A program made the position numbers and the translations under genes. Below the pieces are notes generated by a model. The model ran no database searches. It was given only the letters and a program-made list of their open reading frames with translations, and had not been told where the DNA came from. DNA of 64,000 nucleotides from Roseomonas aerilata DSM 19363 (GTDB lineage: Bacteria > Pseudomonadota > Alphaproteobacteria > Acetobacterales > Acetobacteraceae), in contig NZ_JONP01000015.1 of assembly GCF_000711725.1 (NCBI RefSeq), positions 1 through 64,000 on the forward strand, in the 5' to 3' direction. The number at the start of each line of letters is the position of its first letter. Within the stretch, counting starts at the first letter, position 1. Below, one piece after another: positions 44,676 through 52,703 of the stretch.

Positions 44676-46381
44676 GCGGGCAGGGGGATGCGCTGGGGCG
44701 GCCGGAGCCCGCGGAGGCGCGCACGCGGCGGCGTCGCCTCTCCCTCATCTGGTTGGTGCCGGTCGTCGCACTGCTCGTCGCGGGCTATCTCGGCTACCGG
44801 ACGCTGTCTGACCGTGGGCCGGTGGTGACCGTCACCTTCCGGAACGCGGATGGGCTGACCGCTGGGCAGACGCAGGTTCGCTACAAGGCAGTGCCGGTGG
44901 GAGCCGTGGAGACCGTGCGGCTGAGCAACGACCTCCAGCGCGTGCGCGTGGGCATCCGCATGAACGCCGAGATGGAGGGGCGCCTGACGGAGCACGCGCG
45001 CTTCTGGGTGGTGCGGCCGCGGCTGACGGCGGGCAACGTCTCCGGCCTCGAGACCATCGTCTCGGGGAGCTATATCGAATTCGACCCGGGTGGCAACGAG
45101 GGGGAGGCAAAGCGCGAGTTCGCGGGCCTTGAGGATCCGCCTGGCGTGCGCTCCGACGAACCGGGCCGGGTCTTCACGCTGGAGGCGCGGCGGATCGGCT
45201 CGCTCGACCGGGGCTCTCCCGTGATCTTCCACGACGTGGCGGTGGGCGAGGTGCTCGGCTACGACCCGCCGGGCCTGGAAGGCAGTGTGACGCTGCGGGT
45301 CTTCGTCCGCTCTCCCTATGACAAGTTCCTCAGGGAGGGTTCGCGTTTCTGGAACGCCTCGGGCATCGATCTGCGGGTGGGAGCGGAAGGGGTGAAGCTG
45401 CAGCTGGAAAGCCTTCGTGCCGTGCTCTCGGGGGGCGTGGCCTTCGATACACCGCCCGAGTTCCGTGACCAGCCACCGGTGGCCGATGGTGCGCGCTTCC
45501 AGCTCTTTGAAGACTTGGAAGCGGCGATCGCGGCCACGTCGCGCGAGCGGCTGGAGTTCCTTCTCTATTTCGATGGCTCGTTGCACGGGCTCTCGCCTGG
45601 GGCTCCGGTGGAGCTGCGCGGTGTGCGCGTCGGCACCGTGCTGAGCCGCGGACTTGCTTTCGATGCGACGCGTGACGCCTTCCTCACGCCCGTGCGGATT
45701 GCGATCGAGCCGAGTCGGATCTCGTTTCCCTCCGGGCGAGAGCAGGGCGGCACGCAGGACGACGTCCTGGCCTTCGCCCAACGGATGGTGGCCAAGGGGA
45801 TGCGGGCGCAGTTGCAGAGCGCGAGCCTGCTGACCGGACAGATGCTCGTTTCCATGGATTTCCTGGCCGATGCCCCCCCGGCTGAGGTGCGCATGGAGGC
45901 GGAGACGATCGTGCTTCCGACGCTCGGCGGCGGTGGCGACATCATGGGCGCGGTGAGTGGGATCGCCGGCAAGATCGAGCGACTGCCGTTGGAGGAGATC
46001 GCGCGCAATCTGAATGATACCTTGGCCTCGGTGAACGGACTGGTCGGCGGCCCGGAGCTGCGTGGGGCCGTCGGAGCGCTCTCCTCCGCGCTGCAGGGAG
46101 TGCAGGAGCTCGTGCGATCGGCCGACGCGGGTCTCACGCCGCTCATGCGGCGGCTGCCGGGGATTGCCGCCAATCTGGACCAGGCGATCGGGCGGGCGAA
46201 CACGGCGGTAGCCTCGATCCAGCGCGGTTACGGTGGAGACTCAGTCGTGAACCGCGAACTGGAGCGGCTGCTGGGCCGCGCGAACGAGACCGCGCGCTCC
46301 ATCCGGCTCCTGGCCGATTATCTCGACCGGCACCCGGAGGCGCTTGTGCGCGGACGGACTGACAGGGCGACAGAGCGTTGA
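44672..46381 (+). CDS. pqiB: intermembrane transport protein PqiB (three MCE domains)
   Basis: A 569-residue protein from GTG 44672, overlapping the pqiA stop. One N-terminal transmembrane helix precedes MCE/MlaD domains (VTVTFRNADGLTAGQTQVRYKAVPVG; a second with RRIGSLDRGSPVIFHDVAVGEV; a third with GSLHGLSPGAPVELRGVRVG), then a C-terminal helical region. PqiB forms a hexameric tunnel for lipid movement across the periplasm. Confidence 0.92.
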   Translation: MSGQGDALGRPEPAEARTRRRRLSLIWLVPVVALLVAGYLGYRTLSDRGPVVTVTFRNADGLTAGQTQVRYKAVPVGAVETVRLSNDLQRVRVGIRMNAEMEGRLTEHARFWVVRPRLTAGNVSGLETIVSGSYIEFDPGGNEGEAKREFAGLEDPPGVRSDEPGRVFTLEARRIGSLDRGSPVIFHDVAVGEVLGYDPPGLEGSVTLRVFVRSPYDKFLREGSRFWNASGIDLRVGAEGVKLQLESLRAVLSGGVAFDTPPEFRDQPPVADGARFQLFEDLEAAIAATSRERLEFLLYFDGSLHGLSPGAPVELRGVRVGTVLSRGLAFDATRDAFLTPVRIAIEPSRISFPSGREQGGTQDDVLAFAQRMVAKGMRAQLQSASLLTGQMLVSMDFLADAPPAEVRMEAETIVLPTLGGGGDIMGAVSGIAGKIERLPLEEIARNLNDTLASVNGLVGGPELRGAVGALSSALQGVQELVRSADAGLTPLMRRLPGIAANLDQAIGRANTAVASIQRGYGGDSVVNRELERLLGRANETARSIRLLADYLDRHPEALVRGRTDRATER

Positions 46382-46956
46382 GCCGCCCGGTGCAACGCCG
46401 CCTGGTCCTGTTCGGCCTGGGCCTGCTTGCCGCCGGCTGTGCCTCGCCGGAGCCAAGCCTCTACCGGCTGCTGCCGCGGCCGGGGGTGCAGCGTGCGGGT
46501 GGCCCGGGGCTGCTGGAACTGCGCCAGGTGGGGGTTCCCGGCTACCTCGACCGGCCTGAAATCGTGCGGGCGGGAGAGGGGCCGCGGCTGCGCTCCCTGC
46601 CGAACGAGCGCTGGGCGGAGCCGCTTGGCGACCTCGTCGGCAGCGTGCTGGGCGAGAACCTGACGCTCCGCCTGCCGGGCACGACGGTCGCGACCGAAGG
46701 TGGTGCGTTGCGGGCCGAGGGCGAGGTGGTGGTGGAGGTGGATATCCAGCGCTTCGAGGCGGGGGAGGCGGGACGTGTGGAGCTGGTCGCGCAGGTGAGC
46801 GTGCGGCGGCGAGCGGCGCGCGACCGACGGAACACCCGCATCGTCCGGCTTGACGCCCTGCCGGCCAGTCCTGACACGGCGGCGATGGTGGCCGCGATGA
46901 GCGAGGCGCTGGGCGGGTTGGCCGACACGATCGCCGGGATGGCGGTGGGGCGTTAG
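46378..46956 (+). CDS. pqiC: PqiC/YmbA-like outer-membrane lipoprotein
   Basis: A 192-residue lipoprotein from TTG 46378 (overlap TTGA). The lipobox is LLAAGC, then SLYRLLP, typical of the ABC-type transport auxiliary lipoprotein family. It completes the PqiABC system by anchoring PqiB at the outer membrane. Confidence 0.88.
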   Translation: MSRPVQRRLVLFGLGLLAAGCASPEPSLYRLLPRPGVQRAGGPGLLELRQVGVPGYLDRPEIVRAGEGPRLRSLPNERWAEPLGDLVGSVLGENLTLRLPGTTVATEGGALRAEGEVVVEVDIQRFEAGEAGRVELVAQVSVRRRAARDRRNTRIVRLDALPASPDTAAMVAAMSEALGGLADTIAGMAVGR

Positions 46957-47148
46957 GTCAGCGGCATTCGCTGGTGGCGGCCGACCACCGGCGCGCATGG
47001 GGCGAACCGGCTGCGGCTGAGAGCGGGCCTCAACACCGCCGGCAGTGAACGGGCCATGGTGGCGCTGAGGGTGTGGCACCTGGTGCACGCGCCGGCAGTG
47101 CATCTCCCGCCCGTAGCGAGGCACCCGGCAACGACGTGTACCGACAGA

Positions 47149-47165
47149 AATCAAATAAGCTTCAC
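47149..47165 (+). promoter_or_regulatory. weak Pho-box-like direct repeat
   Basis: Half-sites AATCAA (47149-47154) and CTTCAC (47160-47165) are exactly 11 bases apart, separated by an A/T-rich stretch, as in PhoB sites (CTGTCATAAAACTGTCA). The match is weak on its own. It lies 56 bases upstream of the PlcP-like gene, in the same orientation. Confidence 0.3.
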
Positions 47166-47220
47166 GTCCTGCGGCAGGGGGCTGGGCTACGCAACGTCCG
47201 AACGGCTCGCAGGAATCCTC

Positions 47221-48036
47221 ATGCAGCAGACCGAGAGTCCCCGGCGATATCGCAGCGTCTTCATCTCCGACCTGCATCTCGGCACGAAGGGCTGCCGGGC
47301 AGACTTCCTCGCCGACTTCCTCCACTCCGTCGAGTGCAGCCATCTGTATCTCGTCGGCGATATCGTGGATGGATGGAGACTGCGCAAATCCTGGTATTGG
47401 GACACGCACCACGACGAGGTGATCCGCCTCGTCCTACGGCACGCACGCCGAGGTGCGACGGTGACCTACATTCCCGGAAACCACGACGAGAAGTTCCGCG
47501 ACTGGCTCGGCTTGGAAGTCGCCGGGGTTCGCCTCTCGGCCGAAGCCGTGCACGTAACGCCCGACGGGCGCCGGTTGCTGGTGGTGCACGGCGACGCCTT
47601 CGACAGCGTCGTGCGCTACGCCAAGTTTCTCGCACTGCTGGGGGACTGGGCCTATGACGCGGCGCTCGAGCTCAATCGCCTCTTGAACCTCGCGCGGAGG
47701 CGGCTGGGCTATCCCTACTGGTCCCTGTCGCAATGGCTGAAGCGTCAGGTGAAGGGGGCGGTCAAGGCGATCGACCGCTACGAGGAGGCCCTCGCGAACG
47801 AGGCGCGCCGGCGCGACATGGACGGGGTAATCTGCGGGCACATCCATCATGCGGAGATGCGCTCGATCGGTGGGGTGCTCTACATGAACGATGGCGATTG
47901 GGTAGAGAGCTGCACCGCGCTGGTTGAGCACATGGACGGGCGGTTCGAACTGGTGTCCTGGGCCGAGGAGCGAAAGCTTTCCTTCTTCCGCTCCCGCCGC
48001 AATGCGGGCCCTGCGCCGGCGGAGATCCTGTCCTGA
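47221..48036 (+). CDS. calcineurin-like metallophosphoesterase, PlcP-type (LpxH-like)
   Basis: A 271-residue enzyme with the five metal motifs FISDLHLG, YLVGDIVDGW, YIPGNHDEKF, VVHGDAFD and ICGHIHHAEM. The length and signatures such as WYWDTHHDEVIRLVLRHARRGATV, YPYWSLSQWLKRQVKGAV and MNDGDWVESCTALVEH fit the group containing PlcP, the phospholipase C of phosphate-starved alphaproteobacteria. Automatic annotation usually calls it UDP-2,3-diacylglucosamine diphosphatase. It would cleave phospholipid head groups to diacylglycerol. An Agt-like glycosyltransferase, its usual partner, lies 6 kb away. LpxH function remains possible. Confidence 0.8.
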   Translation: MQQTESPRRYRSVFISDLHLGTKGCRADFLADFLHSVECSHLYLVGDIVDGWRLRKSWYWDTHHDEVIRLVLRHARRGATVTYIPGNHDEKFRDWLGLEVAGVRLSAEAVHVTPDGRRLLVVHGDAFDSVVRYAKFLALLGDWAYDAALELNRLLNLARRRLGYPYWSLSQWLKRQVKGAVKAIDRYEEALANEARRRDMDGVICGHIHHAEMRSIGGVLYMNDGDWVESCTALVEHMDGRFELVSWAEERKLSFFRSRRNAGPAPAEILS

Positions 48037-48072
48037 CGGCATCTGGGCAGGGCCGGCATCGCTGCGGCCCGC

Positions 48073-49212
48073 TCAGCGGCTCCTGGCGCTCAGCGCGGGT
48101 TTTGCGTCCAGCGGAAGGGCGTTGCCTCGCCAGACGGTACTGCCCGTTGTCCATCCCCTCAGCCAGACGCCCAGCATCATCGCGTCCCTGACTGGGAAGG
48201 CCACGACCATCATCCACGTAAGCGGCCAGCACTTTGACCGGCAGAACACCGCTTCAGACCCATACCAGATGATGGCCAGGGCCATGGCGGCGAGCAGCGG
48301 ATTCACGCCGAGTGCCAAGCAACCCAGGATGCAGAGCAGCAGGGGGAGCGGCAGTCCGGTCATGGGTTCAGGGGCGTAGAAGAGCGGAAAGGTGATCCGG
48401 CGCAGGCGAGCCCAGCGGAGCTGGCGTTGCCAGACCTGCGTGGCCCTGCGCCGGCCGATCGGCTGCTCGAAAGGGCTGTTGACGAGATGCACGCGACGAC
48501 CCGCCCTGCGCACGAGCTTGGTTGCCGCCGCATCCTCCGCGACTTCCGCGCCCAGCGCGCGGATACCGCCATGCGCCTCAAGGAAGGATCGTCGCCAGAG
48601 CATGCTCTTCCCCTGCGCGAAGCCCAAGCCGAGTCCCTCGCCGGCATACTGCCAGCGCGCCTGATGCGAGTTGAGGATCGCGCACTCGACAGTTGCCCAG
48701 AAGCCCTCCGCGCGCGTGCCAAGTGGTGTGGAGCAGACGAGTCCGGTGGCAGGCCGCCAGCGCGAGAGAAGCTGTTCGAGATAATCCGGCGGCATGAGAA
48801 CGTTGGAGTCGACCAGCACGATCCACTCATGCTGCGCGCTTGCCCAGCCTTTGACGCAGTTGTTCAGCTTGGGATTCCCACTCACCCGGTCCTCGCCGAT
48901 GAGGAGCCGCGCGGGTGTTGCGGGGTGGCCTTCCATGAAGCGCCGGACGGTGGGGATCACGGGATCATCCGGGTTCTCTACGCAGAAGAGCAACTCGTAC
49001 TCGGGATGCTCGAGGGCGAAGGCACTGGCCAAAGTCGCTTCGATGAAAGGCTCAACGCCGCAAAGCGGACAGACAATGCTCACGGGCTGCCGGCTCGAAG
49101 GTGGCAATCGGACGCGGCGGCGAAGCCGGAGGCCCGCAATGAAGAGGCTGGCCAAGTTCAGGGCGCCGAGCAGCGCGCACCCGGCAAGGGGAGCAAAGGC
49201 GGCGCTGCTCAT
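48073..49212 (-). CDS. GT21 glycosyltransferase (ceramide glucosyltransferase/HpnI-like)
   Basis: A 379-residue membrane glycosyltransferase from ATG 49212. It has one N-terminal helix, PVSIVCPLCGVEPFIEATL, the D-motif IVLVDSNVLMPPDYL, EDAAATKLVRRAG, the QxxRW-type motif RQLRWARLRR, and two or three C-terminal helices. This is the ceramide glucosyltransferase family, which also contains the hopanoid enzyme HpnI. The acceptor could be ceramide, diacylglycerol or bacteriohopanetetrol. No hpnJ/hpnK genes are adjacent, while several phospholipid genes are, so a glycolipid is my preference. A three-half-site Pho-like repeat lies upstream in the same orientation. Confidence 0.8.
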   Translation of the reverse strand: MSSAAFAPLAGCALLGALNLASLFIAGLRLRRRVRLPPSSRQPVSIVCPLCGVEPFIEATLASAFALEHPEYELLFCVENPDDPVIPTVRRFMEGHPATPARLLIGEDRVSGNPKLNNCVKGWASAQHEWIVLVDSNVLMPPDYLEQLLSRWRPATGLVCSTPLGTRAEGFWATVECAILNSHQARWQYAGEGLGLGFAQGKSMLWRRSFLEAHGGIRALGAEVAEDAAATKLVRRAGRRVHLVNSPFEQPIGRRRATQVWQRQLRWARLRRITFPLFYAPEPMTGLPLPLLLCILGCLALGVNPLLAAMALAIIWYGSEAVFCRSKCWPLTWMMVVAFPVRDAMMLGVWLRGWTTGSTVWRGNALPLDAKPALSARSR

Positions 49213-49665
49213 GCGCCGCTGCGCGTCGCGTGGCGTCCCCAAGCTTTACGCCAGGGTCTCGCCCGCCTGTGCAGGACGCAACCGGCGAAGCAGCCTTCGC
49301 CTCTCGGGGGTGCGACTACGCTCAAATCGGCCCTGCCTCTTTCCGGTCATGCATGAACACGGGAAATCGACACATGGCGGTCATGAGCGCGTGACAGGGG
49401 CATGAATCTATGATGACGGGCTCTGCTGATGAGCCGGGCCGACCCGAATTGCGCGAGCGGCCATGCCCCGGTGCAAGGCAGGGAAGGGCGTGCCTTCCAT
49501 GAGCGCGGCCTGAAGCGCTGTTTGCAGACGAACGCCGCGCCCGCGGCGCGCACGGATCGCATTAGGTTGGAATGTGTCATCGAGGCAGCACCGATGTGCC
49601 ATCGACCTGCAACGTGCTCCTGGCCATCTGCGCCGCCTGCGGCGAGGAGATCGAGATGCGTGCAG
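49213..49665. other. long divergent intergenic region
   Basis: About 450 bases between the GT21 gene and the methyltransferase gene. It contains the Pho-box-like repeat at 49391-49418. I see no convincing gene: the in-frame N-terminal extension of the methyltransferase here is Cys/Arg-rich and looks noncoding. Confidence 0.5.
49391..49418 (-). promoter_or_regulatory. Pho-box-like triple direct repeat
   Basis: On the minus strand the half-sites CGTCAT, ATTCAT and TGTCAC occur at exactly 11-base steps (forward positions 49413, 49402, 49391). PhoB binds tandem TGTCA half-sites with 11-bp period. The orientation matches the GT21 gene, and the site could also serve the divergent methyltransferase operon. 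Confidence 0.5.
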
Positions 49666-50331
49666 ATGGCTGCCACTGAGTCGGACGGCGTCGCCCTGGC
49701 CTATGACCGCTGGGCCCCTATCTATGATCTTGTCTTCGGCCCCGTCTTCCACCGGGGGCGGCGCGCGGCGATCGAGGCGGCGGAACGGGTGGGAGGGCGC
49801 ATCCTCGAAGTCGGGGTCGGCACAGGGCTGTCGTTGCCTGGTTACAGCAGCCGGAATCTTGTGCTCGGCGTCGATATCTCCGCGCCCATGCTCTGGAAAG
49901 CGAGGAACCGGGTTGTGGAGCAGGGCCTTCGGCATGTTGGGGGCCTCGCTGTCATGGATGCCGAGCAACTGGCCTTTGCGGATGGCAGCTTCGACGTTGT
50001 CGTGGCGCAGTATGTCGTGACGGCCGTCCCGAGCCCGGAGCGCGCGCTCGACGAATTCCTGCGCGTGCTGCGTCCGGGCGGGACGATGGTGATCACCACG
50101 CGCATCGGCGCGGAGGGCGGCCTGCGCGCCGTAATCGAGCGCCGCTTAATGCCCGTGACGAGCCGGCTGGGCTGGCGCACCGAATTCCCCTGGGCGCGTT
50201 ACGCGAACTGGGCCGCGGGCGCCGAAGGGGTGCAATTGGTTCAGCGGCTATCGCTGCCGCCGCTCGGCCACTTTTCGCTCATCCAGTTCGAGAAGCGCCA
50301 GGCGCATGCGGCGCTCCTGGCGGAACATTGA
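49666..50331 (+). CDS. class I SAM methyltransferase, PmtA/UbiE-like (phospholipid N-methyltransferase candidate)
   Basis: A 221-residue Rossmann methyltransferase: YDRWAPIYDLVFGPVFHRGR near the N terminus, motif I ILEVGVGTGLSLP, acidic motif VLGVDISAPML, and VLRPGGTMVITTR. The YDRWAPIYD...FGPVF opening is typical of alphaproteobacterial phosphatidylethanolamine N-methyltransferases, which make phosphatidylcholine. The start may be GTG 49660, 10 bases after GAGGAG, rather than ATG 49666. It precedes the membrane protein gene by 28 bases, and the two probably form an operon. Confidence 0.75.
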   Translation: MAATESDGVALAYDRWAPIYDLVFGPVFHRGRRAAIEAAERVGGRILEVGVGTGLSLPGYSSRNLVLGVDISAPMLWKARNRVVEQGLRHVGGLAVMDAEQLAFADGSFDVVVAQYVVTAVPSPERALDEFLRVLRPGGTMVITTRIGAEGGLRAVIERRLMPVTSRLGWRTEFPWARYANWAAGAEGVQLVQRLSLPPLGHFSLIQFEKRQAHAALLAEH

Positions 50332-50359
50332 TCGTTCCTACTCCTACAGAGGATCCGTG

Positions 50360-50971
50360 ATGACAGGCTTCGTCGAGCATCTAAGGGAACAGCGTTGGGA
50401 CGACCATCGCTACTACCACCACAGCCGCATCAACCAGAGCCTTCACCTGGTGAGTGCCATCTGCTTCGTGCTCGCCTATATGCTGGCGTTCAAGGACCCG
50501 GCGCTGGCCGCACTGATCGGGTGGTTGGTGGCGATGACCAGCCGCCAAATAGGCCACCTGTTTTTCGAGCCGAAGGGATACGACGACGTCAATCAGGCGA
50601 CGCACGAGCATAAGGAGGAGATCAAGGTCGGCTATAACCTGCATCGCAAGATCCTGTTGATGCTGGTCTGGGCGCTGTCGCCGCTTCTTCTGCTGCTGGA
50701 TCCGACGCTGCTGGGCTTTACGGAGCCGCATCAGGCTGCTGGCGATTTCGTGCGGAACGTCGGGTACCTGTGGCTTGCGATCGGGGTTGGCGGTCTGCTC
50801 TTCCGCATGGTGCAGCTCTTCGTCATCCGTGACGTGCAGACAGGCCTTGTCTGGGTCACGAAAATCCTCACGGACCCGTTCCACGACATCAAGCTCTACC
50901 ATAAGGCCCCCAGCTATCTGCTGCGCGGCGAGCGCATCGACCCTTCGATCCAGGGCGGGCAAGCCCGCTAG
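50360..50971 (+). CDS. multi-pass membrane protein, possibly DUF962/Mpo1-like
   Basis: A 203-residue protein with four hydrophobic segments (about 27-45, 47-70, 95-118, 130-150). The His-rich N terminus DDHRYYHHSRINQSLHLVS and RQIGHLFFEPKGYDD recall the His motifs of Mpo1/DUF962 proteins (N..IH near helix 1; QFIGH before the next loop). Yeast Mpo1 is an iron-dependent dioxygenase that shortens 2-hydroxy fatty acids from sphingoid bases. The resemblance is by eye and modest. AGAGGA lies 7 bases before ATG 50360. Its place among lipid genes supports a lipid substrate. Confidence 0.55.
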   Translation: MTGFVEHLREQRWDDHRYYHHSRINQSLHLVSAICFVLAYMLAFKDPALAALIGWLVAMTSRQIGHLFFEPKGYDDVNQATHEHKEEIKVGYNLHRKILLMLVWALSPLLLLLDPTLLGFTEPHQAAGDFVRNVGYLWLAIGVGGLLFRMVQLFVIRDVQTGLVWVTKILTDPFHDIKLYHKAPSYLLRGERIDPSIQGGQAR

Positions 50972-50982
50972 CGATGTCGGAG

Positions 50983-51017
50983 CAGGCGGGCGTGAGAATT
51001 ACTCTCGCGCCCGCCTG
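50983..51017. terminator. bidirectional hairpin terminator
   Basis: A 15-bp stem (one G-T-type mismatch) with loop ATTAC. The arms are 50983-50997 and 51003-51017. It serves the convergent ends of the membrane-protein gene and the aminotransferase. The aminotransferase stop codon TAA lies in the loop. Confidence 0.6.
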
Positions 51018-52675
51018 GCCCAGCGATGAATCAGCACCTCCCGCAAGATCTGCCGCCGCAACGCCCGGTCGGTCGTGGCCGGGCCGGCCCACCATCCGTC
51101 GCGTTCCATCGCTTGCGCCGCAGCCAGGAAGCGTTTGGCGACCTCGGCGAACTGGTCCTCGGTATAGTTGAGGCTGAAGATCAGGCGCCCCGTCCCGACC
51201 CAACTCAGCGCCAGGCCCTCTGCTCGGAGGTAGTATTGCAGCATCCAGTTGTAACGGGATGGCCGTGTATAGAGGACGGTCCAGATCGTCTGCATATGGG
51301 CCACGCGCACGGGCAGATTTTCGTTCGAGAGGCAACGGTTAAGCTCCGCCGCACGCTGGTCCCAGGTGTCGTCGAGGCCGTCGTAAAGCGCCTGCACCTC
51401 GGCGCTTTGCAGGTGTCGGAGGAAAGCGCGCATCGTGCCCATGACATAGGGATGGGCATTGAAGGTGCCGCGGGCGAAGCAGATGTCGGCGGGGCTGCTC
51501 TCGCGCGAGCGCTTCATGAGCGCGCCCCGGCCGCAGAGAACGCCCACCGGCAAGCCGCCGCCGAGTGTCTTGCCATAGGTGACAAGATCCGCCTGCACGC
51601 CGAAATACTGCTGCGCGCCGCCCGGAGCGAGCCGGAAGCCGAGAAAGACTTCGTCGAATATCAGCGCGATGCCGCGGTCGGTGCATGCGTCACGCAGGCG
51701 ATGCAGCCACTCGGCATAAGCGGGCCTGTCAAAGCCGGCGCGACGGCTGCTGTCCGCGAGCGAGGAGTCGGCAGGGGCCGGCGCGTTCGGGTGCAGCGCC
51801 TGCAGTGGGTTGATGAGGACGCAGGCGATGTCCGCGCGGGTGCGGATGACATGCAGGGCGCGCTCGGACATCTCCTCCAGCGTGTAGGTCTCCCGCGCGG
51901 GCACGGGGTTGCCGATGCCCGGCTGCACGTCACCCCACCAGCCGTGATAGGCGCCGGAGAAACGGACGAGGTGGGAGCGGCGCGTGTGATAGCGGGCGAG
52001 CCGCACGGCCTGCATCACCGCCTCAGTGCCGGACATGTGGAAGGAGACCTCGTCGAGGCCCGAGATGCGCTGCAGATGCGCGACGTTCTCGGCGACCACG
52101 GGATGGTAGGCGCCGAGCACGGGGCCGAGTTCCCGCACCGCCTCAGATCCTTCCGCGATGCACTTCTTGTAAAAGTCATAGCCAAGGAGGTTCACGCCGT
52201 AGGAGCCGGTGAGATCGTAGAAGCTGTTGCCATCCAGGTCTGTCACCGTCACGCCGGCGGAGGAGGCGAGAAAGGACCCGCTCGCGAGATGCCGGCGCAC
52301 GAAGCGGCTGTACTGGAATGGCACGCGATAGGCGGCCGTGAACTGGAGGTCGGAGAGGCCGGCCTTCGCTTCTTCGGTCAGGGCGGCAGTTTGCGGAAAG
52401 CGCGTCCGGTAGAGCGCGGCGAGGCGGTGAAAGCCCTCGCGCCGCCGTGCGGCCACCTCCTCGGCCGCACCGTCGGATGCGAAGAACCGTGCCTCGTCGA
52501 AGTCGTAGAAGCGAACGAGCGAGGCGACCCGGCGCGCCATCCGCGCGTGCCCCGTGAGGGAACGGTGCTTCGCCCGCGAGAGGGCGAGCCTGGCTCGGCC
52601 GCGGGTGAAAAAGGCTGCGCAGGCTCCGGCGCCGGCGAGATAGGTCGCGATGGTTCCGAGCTCAGTCGTCAACAT
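50999..52675 (-). CDS. class III aminotransferase, glutamate-1-semialdehyde aminomutase-like, with N-terminal extension
   Basis: A 558-residue PLP protein, about 130 residues longer than HemL. Residues 1-110 start with a hydrophobic segment (ATYLAGAGACAAF), then a basic region and helices. The catalytic part has FSGAYHGWWGD, LIFDEVFLGFRL and the PLP lysine K369 in VTYGKTLGGGLPVG. The N terminus may associate with the membrane. It is divergent from psd with only 28 bases between start codons and sits among lipid genes, so a membrane-lipid role is more likely than haem synthesis. I do not know its reaction; an amino transfer to a lipid aldehyde or ketone would fit. Confidence 0.8.
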   Translation of the reverse strand: MLTTELGTIATYLAGAGACAAFFTRGRARLALSRAKHRSLTGHARMARRVASLVRFYDFDEARFFASDGAAEEVAARRREGFHRLAALYRTRFPQTAALTEEAKAGLSDLQFTAAYRVPFQYSRFVRRHLASGSFLASSAGVTVTDLDGNSFYDLTGSYGVNLLGYDFYKKCIAEGSEAVRELGPVLGAYHPVVAENVAHLQRISGLDEVSFHMSGTEAVMQAVRLARYHTRRSHLVRFSGAYHGWWGDVQPGIGNPVPARETYTLEEMSERALHVIRTRADIACVLINPLQALHPNAPAPADSSLADSSRRAGFDRPAYAEWLHRLRDACTDRGIALIFDEVFLGFRLAPGGAQQYFGVQADLVTYGKTLGGGLPVGVLCGRGALMKRSRESSPADICFARGTFNAHPYVMGTMRAFLRHLQSAEVQALYDGLDDTWDQRAAELNRCLSNENLPVRVAHMQTIWTVLYTRPSRYNWMLQYYLRAEGLALSWVGTGRLIFSLNYTEDQFAEVAKRFLAAAQAMERDGWWAGPATTDRALRRQILREVLIHRWARRARE

Positions 52676-52703
52676 CCTGCTGTTCCTTCACGAGGCTGAT
52701 GCC

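Noticed and set aside
49655-49678. Seven-codon frame after GAGGAG just before the methyltransferase
   Set aside because: Too short and unsupported; the ribosome-binding site more likely serves GTG 49660 or ATG 49666.
50999-52675. hemL (glutamate-1-semialdehyde aminomutase)
   Set aside because: About 130 residues too long, with a hydrophobic N terminus and lipid-gene neighbours. Alphaproteobacteria normally make aminolevulinate with HemA (ALA synthase) and do not need HemL.
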